A stretch of DNA of 64,000 nt from Staphylococcus rostri (GTDB lineage: Bacteria > Bacillota > Bacilli > Staphylococcales > Staphylococcaceae): NCBI RefSeq assembly GCF_002902145.1, contig NZ_PPRF01000014.1, positions 1-64,000 on the forward strand. Reading direction: 5' to 3'. Shown piece by piece: positions 31,001-41,658 of this stretch; within the stretch, counting starts at the first letter, position 1, and every line of letters begins with the position of its first letter. A model generated the notes under the pieces. It did no database searches, was not told the origin of the DNA, and worked only from the letters and a program-made list of their open reading frames with translations. A program made the position numbers and the translations under genes.

Positions 31001-33808
31001 ATTAGCAATTGGATGCTCATCAAATGTTGGATTACCATCATTATCATAATAACCTAAGGTGTTATCACTAGGAATACGGTTATCTATTTTTGTGTATTCA
31101 TAAGCAACGCCCCAATTATCTCGATCTTCCCATACAAAGTCACCAATGCGTAGTTTATGGAAACCAGAGTCAACAGATAAATCTGTATCTTCTAGGTGAA
31201 CCGACACTTTCACGCCATCAGAGTCTTTTTCAGGGTCTGTACCTTGATGTGCTTCTGAAGGTTTGTATGGTGAATCTGGCTCATTTGGATTTTTAGGTGG
31301 TAAGAATTCAACATCATAGTTACCTGGAACCAAGTCCTCAAACACATACTCTCCGTTTTCATCAGTCGTTGTTGTTATTTCAGTACCATCTTCGCCTGTA
31401 AGGATAACTGTCGCGCCTGGAAGTCCAGGTTCATTGTCATCTTGAATGCCATCGTGATCTATGTCATTCCATACTTTACTACCGATTTTTAAGTTCGGTC
31501 TGTAGAAGCCAGAGTCGATTGTAAGGTCAGTATCTTCAAGGTTAACGCTAACTGTTGTCCCATCAGAGTTTTTACCTTGATCTTCACCTTGAGATAACAT
31601 TGTAGGTACGTAGTGGTCAGGTGCTACAAATTCAAGGTTGTAGTGACCTTTGTCTAAGTTATTAAAGATATAATGACCATTTGCATCAGTTGTTGTACGT
31701 GTGATTTCTGAATTGTTTTCATCCTTCAAAATAACTGTAACATTTGCAAGTCCAGGTTCATTGTCATCTTGGATACCGTCTTTATTAAGGTCATCCCATA
31801 CATAATCACCTAATTTGACGGATTTTTTAACGAAACCAGCATCAACAGTTGTGTCGTCACTGTCTGTTAATCGTACTGGTACTTCATTCCCGTCAGAATC
31901 TTTTGAATCATCAGAACCTTGGTTGGCGATTGTTGGGTCATAGCCTTCAGGTGTTTCGAATACGACTTTATAATCTGAAACTGTTACATTACTGAAGTGG
32001 TAATCACCGTTTTCATCTGTAGACGTTGTTCTAATAACGTTGTTATCGCTGTCTACTAAGTGTACCGTTACATTCGGAATGCCCGGTTCGTTTGGATCTT
32101 GAATACCGTTCTTGTTTGTATCTTCCCAAACATGGTTGCCAACGGTTACTTTAGGTACTTTGTAGTAACCAGAGTCAATCGTCATGTCGTCACCAGTTAA
32201 GTGAACATTGACGCGATAACCATCAGAGTCTTTGGCATCATCTGTACCTTGGTTATCTTTCGTTACCGTATAACCTTCAGGCGCAAAGAATTCTACAACG
32301 TAATCGCCTTTCTGAAGATTATTAAATAGGTAATGACCTGTATCATCTGTTACTGTACGTGACACTTCTTCGCCATTGTGGTCATATAAGATAACTGTCG
32401 TACCTGGAAGAGGGGTTTCGTTGCTATCTTGAATACCATCTTTATTTGCGTCAATCCATACATAATCACCAATTTTATAGGAGTGGTTTGTACGGTAGAA
32501 ACCAGAGTCAATTGTTAGATCATCTGCTTCTAAGTTAACAGTGACATTAAGACCGTTAGAATCTGTTTTACCAGCAAAGTCTTGGTTAACCAATGTTGGT
32601 TGATAGTCAGTAGGTGTGACAAATTCAATGTTATAGACACCACGGCTTAAGTGGTCGAATTGATAATGACCTGTTGTATCCGTTGTCGTACGCGTGATTT
32701 CAGTATTATTTGCATCTTTCAAAATAACTGTAACACCGGCAAGGCCAGGTTCATCATTATCTTGGAGACCATCTTTGTTTGAATCTTCCCATACATAATC
32801 ACCGATCACAAGTGTCGATGGTTTTTTGTAGAAACCAGAGTCGATTGTTACATCGTCATCATCAAGCTCAACTTCAACTTTAGTACCGTCAGAGTCTTTG
32901 TCGTCATCGCCACCTTGTTCAGCAAGCGTTGGTTTGTAATCTTTTGGCACCTTAAATTGAACTGTGTAGTGACCAGGTTCTAAGTCTTGGAATATATAGT
33001 TCCCGTTTTCGTCTGTAACTGTACGTGCGATTTCAACATCATCAGAGTCTTTCAAGATAACTGTAACACCTGGGAATGGCTGTTCATCTTCATCTTGAAT
33101 ACCATCTTTGTCTTTATCAATCCATACGTAATCACCAACACGAACGGTGTCTGCGATGCGATAAAAACCAGCATCAATTGTAATGTCATTGTTTGTTAAA
33201 TGAACGAGTGTACTAGGAGCATCAGAATCCAATTCAACAAAATGACCATCCAATTTCTCTAGAGTTGGTACATATGCATGCGGCGTCACGAATTCAACAA
33301 TATAGTCACCAGGATCTAAGTTTTTAAAACTATAATCCCCGTGCTTGTCTGATACAGTACGTTTTAGCACATTGCCGTCTTTGTCTTTTAAGATGACCGT
33401 TACGCCACCGAGGCCTTCTTCATATGGGTCTTGGTAACCGTCTTGGTCTTCATCTTTCCATACTTTATCACCAATACTGTATGTTGGTGTGATTTGATAA
33501 AAACCTGAATCGATTGATAACTCGTCATGTGATAAGTAGACGTTTACCGTTGTACCATCTGAGTCTTTTGTATTATCGAAACCACGACCGATGTGTGTTG
33601 GACGATAGCCTTCAGGTGTTTCGAATTTCACTGTGTATTCGCCTGTATCTAGGTCAGTGAATGAATAATAGCCATGTTCATCTGTTGTCGTACGATTAAT
33701 GACTTCACCATCAGCATTCTTTAAGACAACCGATACATTGGCAATACCGTTCTCATCTTCATCTCGGATACCGTCATAGTTAGTGTCATTCCATACGATA
33801 CTTCCAAG
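28076..33808 (-). repeat. sixteen B-type (SdrD B / Cna B-like) repeats
   Basis: Sixteen modules of roughly 105-160 residues each begin with a GD-VW-D-NKDGIQD-type calcium-binding-like motif and end in TIDSGFYK. Modules 1-8, 11, 12, 15 and 16 are ordinary (105-115 residues). Modules 9 and 13 carry a long insertion in the first loop, and modules 10 and 14 begin FLLHG or FMLHG and lack the DxNxDG loop. Modules 9-10-11 (about 29975-31155) and 13-14-15 (about 28410-29655) are clearly copies of one three-module block. Confidence 0.9.
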
Positions 33809-34707
33809 CTTGTGACGTTGAACAACTGGTTTTGGCGGTGGAGGAGGAGGCGGTGGTGCACCACAACCACATCTTCTTGGTGTATAGCCAGTAGTAGGGC
33901 TTGGCGCAGGATATCCATAGTTATAGCCATATCCAGTAGTTGGATAGTAGTATCCATAAGTACAGAGACCTGTACCCGGTGTTAAAGCAGCCGCAAAATA
34001 CTTGTCGTTCAATGGAAGTAAATCTCTTGGATATGCTTGTGAAGCAATATCGTCAGCTGAACGAATAATATTGTTTTTCGTTGCGATTGCTTGTTGTTTA
34101 GCGATCGTGCTAATTGATACATTTGATGTTTGCTCTTCAGTAGCTGCTGAAGGTGTTTCTTCTTCATTGTTTGCTGTGATTGTTGTATTGTCATCTGATT
34201 TAGATGTTGAAGCTTGGACATCTTTAGCTTCTGTTGATGATGTATCGACAGCTGTATCTTCTGTCGCAACATCGTTTACTTCATTGTTATCTGAAACTTC
34301 GTCAATTGGTTTATCAGTATCAACTTCTGCAGATGAAGAGGTTGACGCGTCAATTGAATCTGTTGTTGCTTCTGACTGAACTTCTGTTGTGTCGGCAGGT
34401 GTGTTTGCTGCATCTTGACTTGTAACATCGACGTCATTCAAAAGTGTTGTTTCTTCTGAAGACGTGTCGTCAAGGTCATCAGCGCTATTGCTAACGACAG
34501 CTGCAGTTTCCTGCTCATCAATTTCATCCGCTTTGGCTTCATCATTTAATCCGAATAGTAATGTTGCGCCGACTAAAATAGATGCGACACCGACAGTGAA
34601 CTTTCGAATTGAGTACTTATTAAGCCGGTTCGGAATAAAATCGTACTTCTTATTCATATTTACACCCCTATACGATTGATATAGCGTATATTCATACTGC
34701 TAAGGAG

Positions 34708-34736
34708 ATTATATGCTAACTTTTTTATAAAAACAA
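34708..34736 (-). promoter_or_regulatory. promoter of the sdr-like gene
   Basis: On the minus strand TTGTTT (34736-34731), a 17-base spacer and TATAAT (34713-34708) form a good sigma-A promoter. Transcription would start near 34701. The 5' leader contains the inverted pair TATACG / CGTATA (34671-34692), which could be a regulator site or hairpin just before the ribosome site. Confidence 0.75.
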
Positions 34737-34966
34737 CATCGAAATTTAATTCTAAAATTTATATTATTGGTATTTTGTAATAGCAATAATTGTAGGATTC
34801 TGAGTGTTGTTTTTTGTGATTTTTGTCTTTGCGTTCAGAATTAACGTTTAAAAGTGGGAGAGTGGGTGATTTTCCTGCATTTTTGTTATGATGAGATGGG
34901 TGGAACTATCGTTTAGAACCAATTTAGGCTATAATGAACTGATGAATTTTTATTGAGGAGTTGTGC
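34737..34966. other. sdr-def intergenic region
   Basis: This AT-rich stretch lies between divergent genes. A TATAAT at 34930-34935 is the likely -10 for the def-fmt-rsmB-rlmN-stp-pknB operon, without a clear -35. No small gene, repeat or hairpin stands out in the rest. Confidence 0.4.
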
Positions 34967-34969
34967 ATG

Positions 34970-35458
34970 ATGGCGATTAAAAAAATTTTAAATTACAAGA
35001 CGTCGAATTTACGACAAAAAGCTGCGCCAGTGACAACATTTGATGAAGCATTGCCTTCATTAATACAAGATTTAGAAGATACAATGTATGATGCCGGGAG
35101 TCAGGCACTTGCTGCACCGCAAATTGGTGTAAATAAGCAAGTTGCGCTCATTGATATGGGGCAAGATGGACTGTTACAACTGATTAATCCAGAAATCGTT
35201 TCAACAGGTTCAGAGATGGCTTCAGAACTAGAAGGGTGTTTAAGTGTGCCTGAACGCTATGGTGAAGTGGAGAGAAGTCGTGCCATCACTGTTAAAAGCT
35301 TTGATTTACAAGGCAACCAGGTTGAATTGACGGCATACGACGATATTGCACGCATGATTTTACATGAGATGGATACATTAAACGGTATTTTATTTATAGA
35401 TCGAATGCACAAAGAAGTTTCAGCAGCAGAATTGGAGGCGTATTTAGAAGATGAGTAA
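34970..35458 (+). CDS. peptide deformylase-like protein with altered active site
   Basis: This belongs to the deformylase family (162 residues) and lies before fmt, the usual place of def. Motif 2 EGCLS (Cys90) is intact. Motif 1, normally G-x-G-hydrophobic-AAPQ, reads SQALAAPQ, and motif 3, normally HExxH, reads HEMDT (His132, Glu133, Thr136), so the third metal ligand is lost. Removal of N-formyl groups is therefore doubtful. From memory, S. aureus has a deformylase-like paralogue at this locus that is degenerate too, while the real Def is elsewhere. The start is ATG 34970 (or 34967) after GAGGAG. It overlaps fmt by 8 bases. Confidence 0.85.
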   Translation: MAIKKILNYKTSNLRQKAAPVTTFDEALPSLIQDLEDTMYDAGSQALAAPQIGVNKQVALIDMGQDGLLQLINPEIVSTGSEMASELEGCLSVPERYGEVERSRAITVKSFDLQGNQVELTAYDDIARMILHEMDTLNGILFIDRMHKEVSAAELEAYLEDE

Positions 35459-36383
35459 AATTATTTTTATGGGAACACCAGATTTTTCAACTAAAATATT
35501 AGAAATGTTAATTGAAACGGAAGAGGTCGTTGCCGTTGTGACACAACCCGACAGACCTGTTGGTAGAAAACGCCAGCTCACACCGCCACCCGTTAAAAAG
35601 GTAGCATTAGCACATGACATCCCAGTCTACCAACCAGAAAAGTTAGCAGGCTCAGAAGAATTAGCCACATTGATGACATTGCCATGTGATTTAATTGTCA
35701 CAGCGGCATTCGGTCAATTATTGCCAGAAACATTGCTAACTTACCCTAAATACGGTGCAGTCAATGTGCATGCGTCGTTACTACCAAAATATCGCGGCGG
35801 CGCTCCGATTCATCAATCAATCATTGACGGAGAAGCTGAAACAGGTGTCACGATTATGTATATGGTGAAACAGCTAGATGCAGGTGACATCATTTCACAA
35901 CGTGCTATTCCAATTGAAGAGAGTGATGACGTAGGAACAATGCACGATAAGTTAAGTGATCTTGGGACGGAATTATTACGTGAGACGTTGCCAAGTATTT
36001 TAAATGGCACGAATTCACGTACACCACAAGATGCTGCACTGGCGACATTTGCCTCAAACATTCAGCGTGAAGATGAACGCATCGACTGGACACAAGACGC
36101 ACGCACAATCTTCAATCATATTCGTGGCTTATCGCCATGGCCAGTTGCATATACAAAGCTAGACGATAAAGTGATGAAGTTGTATCGTGCACAGGTCGTT
36201 TCTAATAAGCAAGGTGCACCTGGTACAATTATTGAAACAACGAAAAAACAAATAATAGTAGGAACAGGTTCAGACGACGCTATTGCATTAACTGAAATTC
36301 AACTGGCAGGTAAAAAACGTATGCCTGTTGCCAACTTCTTAAGTGGCGTTCAAGACGCACTCGTTGGAAAGGAATTACACTAA
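35451..36383 (+). CDS. fmt: methionyl-tRNA formyltransferase
   Basis: Fmt formylates initiator Met-tRNA. The 310 residues have the formyl-THF-binding N-terminal domain with FMGTPDFS near 7 and the catalytic block [18 protein letters not shown] near 105-122, which contains the Asn-His pair, followed by [14 protein letters not shown] with its Asp. A C-terminal OB-like domain follows from about 205. The start overlaps the def-like gene; the stop overlaps the rsmB ATG by one base. Confidence 0.97.
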   Translation: MSKIIFMGTPDFSTKILEMLIETEEVVAVVTQPDRPVGRKRQLTPPPVKKVALAHDIPVYQPEKLAGSEELATLMTLPCDLIVTAAFGQLLPETLLTYPKYGAVNVHASLLPKYRGGAPIHQSIIDGEAETGVTIMYMVKQLDAGDIISQRAIPIEESDDVGTMHDKLSDLGTELLRETLPSILNGTNSRTPQDAALATFASNIQREDERIDWTQDARTIFNHIRGLSPWPVAYTKLDDKVMKLYRAQVVSNKQGAPGTIIETTKKQIIVGTGSDDAIALTEIQLAGKKRMPVANFLSGVQDALVGKELH

Positions 36384-37687
36384 TGACATCAGTACGTGAA
36401 TTAAGCTTTCAGACGCTTGAAGCGGTATTAAAAGATGGTGCATACAGTAACCTTAAAATGAATGAAGTATTACAAGAACATTCATTAAACGCAGCTGATC
36501 GTGGTCTTTATACAGCGCTTGTCTATGGAACGTTAAAGCGTAAGTTAACTCTAGACTTTTACTTGAAACCTTACGTTAAGACAAAAATTAAAGGCTGGGT
36601 ACGTCGTCTATTATGGATGAGTTTGTACCAATATATTTATATGGATAAAATTCCGACGCATGCCATTATTAATGAGGCGGTCAATATCGCTAAAAAAAGA
36701 GGCGGCAAGCAGACGGGGAATACGGTTAATGCGATATTACGTCAAGTGACAACACAACCGTTACGGGATATTGAGCGTATTAAAAATAAAGAAGAGCGCT
36801 TGTCAATTCGCTATAGTCTTCCAACATGGATTGTGCGTCATTGGTTGACACATTTTGGTGAAGAGACGACTGAAGCAATTGCGGCACAAATGTTGTTGCC
36901 AGCAGTCCAAACTGTACGTGTGAATCGCACAAAAATAACGGTTGATGATGCGATAGCGCAGTTAAAGCAAGAAGGTTATCGTGTCGAACAAGATCATGAC
37001 ATTACCCATTGCTTAATTGTTGAAGGACATGGTGTCATGCAATCGCAATTGTTCCAACAAGGGAAGATTAGCATTCAAGATAAGAGTTCCATGTTCGTTG
37101 CAGAAATGATGGACTTGCAACCGGGGCATCGCGTGCTTGATTGTTGTAGTGCACCGGGTGGCAAAGTATGTCATATGGCAGAGATTCTGGCAGGTGCGGG
37201 CGACATTATCGCAACAGATATACATGACCACAAAATTGGACTCATCCAACATAATATTGATAAGTTAGGTTTATCAGGTATTCATGCACGTCAACATGAT
37301 GCAACAGCACCTTATGAAGGTCAGTTTGATCGCATACTCGTTGATGCACCGTGTAGTGGTCTTGGGGTGTTACGACATAAACCAGAAATACGCTATACGA
37401 TGACACCTGAGACGGTTGATAAACTCGTACAAATTCAATTACAAATCCTTGAGAATGTTGCACAAAATGTAAAAATAGGTGGCGAGCTCATCTATTCAAC
37501 CTGTACAATAGAACAAATGGAAAACGAGAATGTGATTTATACATTCTTAAAAGCGCATCCGGAGTTTGAATTTACAACGATGCGTGACCCTCGAACAGAT
37601 GCACAAGTGAAAACATTACAACTTTTGCCACAAGATTATAATGCAGATGGCTTTTTTATAACGAAGATTAGAAGAAAGGATCAGTGA
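36383..37687 (+). CDS. rsmB: 16S rRNA (cytosine967-C5)-methyltransferase
   Basis: The 434-residue protein combines an N-terminal NusB-like RNA-binding domain (about 1-140) with a SAM-dependent methyltransferase. The SAM loop is CCSAPGGK near 251, and the two catalytic Cys lie in VDAPCSGLG near 319 and [10 protein letters not shown] near 371. It methylates C967 of 16S rRNA. It is coupled to fmt and separated from rlmN by one base. Confidence 0.95.
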   Translation: MTSVRELSFQTLEAVLKDGAYSNLKMNEVLQEHSLNAADRGLYTALVYGTLKRKLTLDFYLKPYVKTKIKGWVRRLLWMSLYQYIYMDKIPTHAIINEAVNIAKKRGGKQTGNTVNAILRQVTTQPLRDIERIKNKEERLSIRYSLPTWIVRHWLTHFGEETTEAIAAQMLLPAVQTVRVNRTKITVDDAIAQLKQEGYRVEQDHDITHCLIVEGHGVMQSQLFQQGKISIQDKSSMFVAEMMDLQPGHRVLDCCSAPGGKVCHMAEILAGAGDIIATDIHDHKIGLIQHNIDKLGLSGIHARQHDATAPYEGQFDRILVDAPCSGLGVLRHKPEIRYTMTPETVDKLVQIQLQILENVAQNVKIGGELIYSTCTIEQMENENVIYTFLKAHPEFEFTTMRDPRTDAQVKTLQLLPQDYNADGFFITKIRRKDQ

Positions 37688-37688
37688 G

Positions 37689-38783
37689 ATGATAACAGCA
37701 GAAAAGAAGAAAAAGAACAAATTCTTACCTGATTTTGATAAACAATCAATCTATTCCGTTCGTTTTGACGAAATGAAAGATTGGTTGAAAGAACATGGAC
37801 AACAAAGCTTTAGAGCTAAACAAATTTTTGAATGGTTGTATGAAAAACGCGTTAATCAATTTGATGAGATGACAAACCTTTCGAAAGATTTACGTCAGCT
37901 TTTGGCAGATAACTTTACAATGACGACATTAGAAACAGTCGTTCGTCAAGAGAGCCGAGATGGCACGATTAAATTTCTATTTGAATTACAAGATGGTTAT
38001 ACAATTGAAACTGTATTAATGCGACATGAGTATGGAAACTCTGTTTGTGTAACAACACAAGTAGGTTGTCGTATTGGATGTACGTTCTGTGCGTCAACGT
38101 TAGGTGGCCTAAAACGTAACCTTGAAGCGGGCGAGATTGTATCGCAAGTATTAACGGTTCAAAAAGCACTCGATGAAACAGATGAACGTGTTTCTTCAAT
38201 TGTTATCATGGGGATTGGTGAACCATTTGAAAACTATGATGAGATGATGGACTTCTTAAAAATCGTCAATGATGACAATGGTTTGAATATCGGTGCGCGT
38301 CATATTACGGTTTCAACATCTGGTATCATTCCACGTATTTACGACTTTGCGGATGAATCATTACAAATTAACTTTGCGATTAGCTTGCATGCAGCGAACA
38401 ATGATATTCGTTCACAACTAATGCCGATTAACCGTGCGTACGATGTCAATAAGTTGATTGAAGCAATCGAATACTATCAACAGAAGACGAATCGTCGTAT
38501 TACGTTTGAATATGGGCTTTTTGGTGGTGTGAATGATCAGTTAACACACGCGCGTGAATTAGCAGCATTAATCAAGCATTTGAACTGTCATGTGAACTTG
38601 ATTCCAGTAAACCATGTACCAGAACGCAACTACGTTAAAACACCGAAAGAAGATATTTTTAAGTTTGAAAAGGAACTTAAACGATTAGGTATTAATGCGA
38701 CAATTCGTCGAGAACAAGGCGCTGATATTGATGCAGCGTGCGGTCAATTGAGAGCGAAGGAACGAGAAGCAGAAACGAGGTAG
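37689..38783 (+). CDS. rlmN: dual-specificity 23S rRNA/tRNA adenine C2-methyltransferase
   Basis: RlmN is a radical SAM enzyme that methylates A2503 of 23S rRNA and A37 of some tRNAs. The 364 residues have the Cx3Cx2C cluster motif [11 protein letters not shown] near residue 124-134, the GEPFENYDE block near 178 and the C-terminal active-site Cys in DAACGQL near 351. Loss or change of RlmN affects linezolid sensitivity in staphylococci. It lies in the def-to-pknB operon, 6 bases before the phosphatase gene. Confidence 0.96.
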   Translation: MITAEKKKKNKFLPDFDKQSIYSVRFDEMKDWLKEHGQQSFRAKQIFEWLYEKRVNQFDEMTNLSKDLRQLLADNFTMTTLETVVRQESRDGTIKFLFELQDGYTIETVLMRHEYGNSVCVTTQVGCRIGCTFCASTLGGLKRNLEAGEIVSQVLTVQKALDETDERVSSIVIMGIGEPFENYDEMMDFLKIVNDDNGLNIGARHITVSTSGIIPRIYDFADESLQINFAISLHAANNDIRSQLMPINRAYDVNKLIEAIEYYQQKTNRRITFEYGLFGGVNDQLTHARELAALIKHLNCHVNLIPVNHVPERNYVKTPKEDIFKFEKELKRLGINATIRREQGADIDAACGQLRAKEREAETR

Positions 38784-38789
38784 AGTGTT

Positions 38790-39533
38790 ATGTTAAACGT
38801 AGAACTTTATTCGATTACAGGACATTATCGTGACCAGAACGAAGATGCGGCGGGTGTCTTTTATAATCAGACAGATCAACAGTTGCTTGTCATGTGTGAT
38901 GGTATGGGCGGTCACTTGGCTGGTGAAGTCGCGTCACAATATGTGCTGGAAGCTTTGCAGGAACGTTTTGAGCGAGAAAACTTAATAGAAGCACATCAGG
39001 CAGAATCATGGCTTAAAACAGCGTTGCAAGAGGTTAATAGAGAACTGTATATGTTGGCGCAAGATAACGAAGCGTATGCAGGTATGGGAACGACATGCGT
39101 ATGTGCGCTTGTATTTGAACATCATATTGTAGTCGCAAATATTGGTGACTCACGTGCATACCTCATCAATAGTCGTGAATGTGACCAAGTGACGATGGAT
39201 CATACTTTTGTGAATCAGCTCGTCATGCTTGGACAGATTACAGAAGAAGAAGCATTCCAACATCCGAAACGTCATATTATAACGAAAGTGATGGGGACGG
39301 ACAAACATGTTAAGCCGGACATTTATACGCGACGTACGAACTTTTATCAATATTTGTTGTTAAATACGGACGGTTTAACAGATTATGTCACAAAAGCCGA
39401 AATGCACGAATTATTAATGCAACAAGAAGGACTTAAAGCTACGGGCGATGCGTTGTTAGCGCGTGCAGAAGAGAATGAAGCGAAAGACAATGTGTCATTT
39501 ATTTTAGCTGAGATTGCAGGTGATCCGGTATGA
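38790..39533 (+). CDS. stp1: PP2C-family Ser/Thr protein phosphatase
   Basis: This 247-residue metal-dependent phosphatase opposes PknB. PP2C metal-binding motifs are present: DQNEDAAGV near 15-23, CDGMGGHLAGE near 36-46, ANIGDSRAYL near 113 and the C-terminal Asp block EAKDNVSF near 230. Its substrates include the PASTA kinase and cell-wall and virulence regulators in other staphylococci. Its final bases overlap the pknB start by 4, so the pair is made in a fixed ratio. Confidence 0.95.
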   Translation: MLNVELYSITGHYRDQNEDAAGVFYNQTDQQLLVMCDGMGGHLAGEVASQYVLEALQERFERENLIEAHQAESWLKTALQEVNRELYMLAQDNEAYAGMGTTCVCALVFEHHIVVANIGDSRAYLINSRECDQVTMDHTFVNQLVMLGQITEEEAFQHPKRHIITKVMGTDKHVKPDIYTRRTNFYQYLLLNTDGLTDYVTKAEMHELLMQQEGLKATGDALLARAEENEAKDNVSFILAEIAGDPV

Positions 39534-41599
39534 TTGGCCGCATGATAGATGAACGTTATGAAATTCAGGAAATCCTTGGTGGCGGTGGAATGTCTAAAGT
39601 CTACGGAGCGATGGACACCATCTTGAACCGTAAAGTTGCCATCAAACTGATTCAAATTCCAGCGAGTGAGAAGCAAGCGACGATTAATCGTTTTGAACGT
39701 GAAGTGCAAAATACGACGCAACTGTCACATCAAAATATTGTCAGTGTGTTAGACGTTGGCGAAGAAGATGATTGTTTCTACCTTGTTATGGAATATATTG
39801 AAGGTATGACGCTCGCTGAACATATCAAAAAGCATGGTGCGCTCGATCCGCAAACTGCGATTGGCTATATTGAACAAGTGTTACATGGGATTCAACATGC
39901 ACATGAGCAAGGGATTGTACATCGTGACATTAAACCGCAAAACATGATGATTGACCCAAATGATACGATAAAGATTGTAGACTTTGGAATTGCGAAGGCA
40001 TTGAGCGAAACAACGATGACACAGACGAATCATGTTATTGGAACGGTGCAGTATTTATCGCCGGAGCAAGCGAAGGGCGAGAAAACTGGTGAGCAGTCGG
40101 ATATTTATTCAATTGGGATTGTGCTTTATGAGATGTTAACGGGAACGGCACCATTTACTGGTGAGACAGCTGTAAGCATTGCGATTAAGCAAATCCAAGA
40201 ACCTGTGCCGAATGTGACTGCTCAACATCCTGATATACCGCAAGCATTGAGTAACGTTATCTTGAAAGCGACTGAGAAAGAAGCGGTAAATCGCTACAAA
40301 ACAGTCTCGGAAATGACCCACGATGTTGCAACTGTATTGTCTCCGAGTCGCGCGAATGAGCCTGTTTACAAAACAGATGACGAAGCTTTAACAAAAACTG
40401 TTGCGTTGGATAAAAATAGTTTGAAACAACAAAATGATCCTGTTGCGTCAAATGATACAGCGAATATACCGGTTGTACCAACGAAGACACGCAATCAAGC
40501 ACAAACAACACAGCCGCGTACACAACGTACAGCAGCGGCAGGTACATATACACAAGCGTCACAACCAAAAAAACGCTCACGTAAAAAGAAAGTCATCGCA
40601 GGATTGGTATTACTCTTGCTATTCGTTGGACTCTTTTTCTTTGTTACGGCTGCAGTAATGGGTAACAAATACAGCCAAGTGCCAAATGTCCTTGGACAAA
40701 CGGAACAACAGGCGACACAAACATTGGCAGAGGACAACTTGAAGGTTGGTAAGGTGACGAAAGCATACAGTGACCGCTACGAAGAAGGACATGTAGCGGC
40801 GATGACACCGAATCATGGGTCTAAAGTCAAACAGAAGAGTACTGTGGACCTTGTGATTTCTAAAGGGGAACACGTTGAAAAAATGCCTGACTTGGTAGGG
40901 CGTCCGAAGATGGAAGCTGAAAAGATTTTAGCGGATCTCGGCTTTGAACAAGTGACTTTTACAACAGCTTATACACAAAATGATATCGCAAAAGGGAATG
41001 TTGAAGCACAGAATATTGCACCGGGTACAGAAGTGTCTGTGAAGAAAGAAGCGATACAGATTACTGAGTCTCTCGGTAAACGTAAAGTGCATGTAGGTGA
41101 CTATACGAACAAAGACATTAGCGTTGCGAGATCGGAGTTAGAAGCAAAAGGTCTTGTTGTAACAGTAACATCGGAACGTGAAGACGACAAAGTGAAGGAA
41201 AATCATATTATTCAACAAACGCCGAAGAATAAAGAGGTAGAAGAAGGATCAGAAGTTAAGTTCATTGTGTCAAAAGGTTCAGCTGATAAAGATGATGAAG
41301 ATGACACGAAAGATACTTCTAAAGACTCAGAGAAAGATAAAGAAACACCGAAATACGATAAAACGTATACACAATCGTTAGTGATTCCTTACTCAGGTAA
41401 AGATAACAAGCCACAAAAAGTTGAAGTTTATTTGAAAGATAAGAACAACGATGGTAAAAAACCACGTACTTTCAACATTAAGAGCAGTACGTCGCAAGTA
41501 TTAAACTTTACGATTGAAGACGGTGGTAGCGCAAGTTATCGTGTCTTAGTAGACGGTAAAGAAATTGATAGTAAACAAATTAATTACGATGACTTTTAG
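39530..41599 (+). CDS. pknB: PASTA-domain Ser/Thr protein kinase
   Basis: This membrane kinase senses peptidoglycan precursors. In the 689 residues the kinase domain (about 10-270) has the glycine loop LGGGGMSKVYGA, catalytic HRDIKPQNMM near 131 and DFGIAK near 150. A polar, Thr/Gln-rich linker is followed by a basic stop-transfer and one membrane helix (about 350-372). Three PASTA domains follow outside (about 380-445, 446-515 and 516-585). The C-terminal region is Asp/Lys-rich, then a small beta domain. The domain count equals that of S. aureus PknB/Stk1. It ends the operon. Confidence 0.96.
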   Translation: MIGRMIDERYEIQEILGGGGMSKVYGAMDTILNRKVAIKLIQIPASEKQATINRFEREVQNTTQLSHQNIVSVLDVGEEDDCFYLVMEYIEGMTLAEHIKKHGALDPQTAIGYIEQVLHGIQHAHEQGIVHRDIKPQNMMIDPNDTIKIVDFGIAKALSETTMTQTNHVIGTVQYLSPEQAKGEKTGEQSDIYSIGIVLYEMLTGTAPFTGETAVSIAIKQIQEPVPNVTAQHPDIPQALSNVILKATEKEAVNRYKTVSEMTHDVATVLSPSRANEPVYKTDDEALTKTVALDKNSLKQQNDPVASNDTANIPVVPTKTRNQAQTTQPRTQRTAAAGTYTQASQPKKRSRKKKVIAGLVLLLLFVGLFFFVTAAVMGNKYSQVPNVLGQTEQQATQTLAEDNLKVGKVTKAYSDRYEEGHVAAMTPNHGSKVKQKSTVDLVISKGEHVEKMPDLVGRPKMEAEKILADLGFEQVTFTTAYTQNDIAKGNVEAQNIAPGTEVSVKKEAIQITESLGKRKVHVGDYTNKDISVARSELEAKGLVVTVTSEREDDKVKENHIIQQTPKNKEVEEGSEVKFIVSKGSADKDDEDDTKDTSKDSEKDKETPKYDKTYTQSLVIPYSGKDNKPQKVEVYLKDKNNDGKKPRTFNIKSSTSQVLNFTIEDGGSASYRVLVDGKEIDSKQINYDDF

Positions 41600-41608
41600 A
41601 TAATAGTT

Positions 41609-41653
41609 AAGCACGTGATGTCAATCAATCAAATTGAGAGACATCACGTGCTT
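41609..41653. terminator. terminator between pknB and the convergent protease gene
   Basis: AAGCACGTGATGTC (41609-41622) pairs perfectly with GACATCACGTGCTT (41640-41653). The T run is short, but the stem lies between two convergent stops and can serve both. Confidence 0.85.
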
Positions 41654-41658
41654 ATTTG

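Larger units (their letters stand above)
26332..34657 (-). pseudogene. giant Sdr-type LPXTG surface protein gene with a frameshift in the SD region
   Basis: The protein starts at ATG 34657 after AGGGGTG. It has a YSIRK signal (residues 15-19) with likely cleavage after AKA (43), and a Ser/Thr/Asp/Glu/Ala-rich segment to about 195. A Tyr/Gly-rich piece with three Cys and eight consecutive Pro follows (about 225-280), then 16 B-type repeats (284 to about 2194), an acidic linker and the SD region. No classical N2-N3 ligand-binding domain is visible. At about 27811 one extra T (GAATTC instead of GATTC-type spacing) shifts the frame, and the protein ends at residue 2283 with SEF. The other frame continues the SD repeats to LPNTG, a hydrophobic helix and RKKKRHED, ending at 26332. 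Without the extra base the product would be about 2,774 residues. As read, it would be secreted and unanchored; a sequencing error at this point would make it intact. Confidence 0.85.

Noticed and set aside
34002-34379. 125-residue plus-strand frame opposite the sdr N-terminal region
   Set aside because: Ser/Val-rich complement of the low-complexity Asp/Glu/Thr coding sequence; no start signals.
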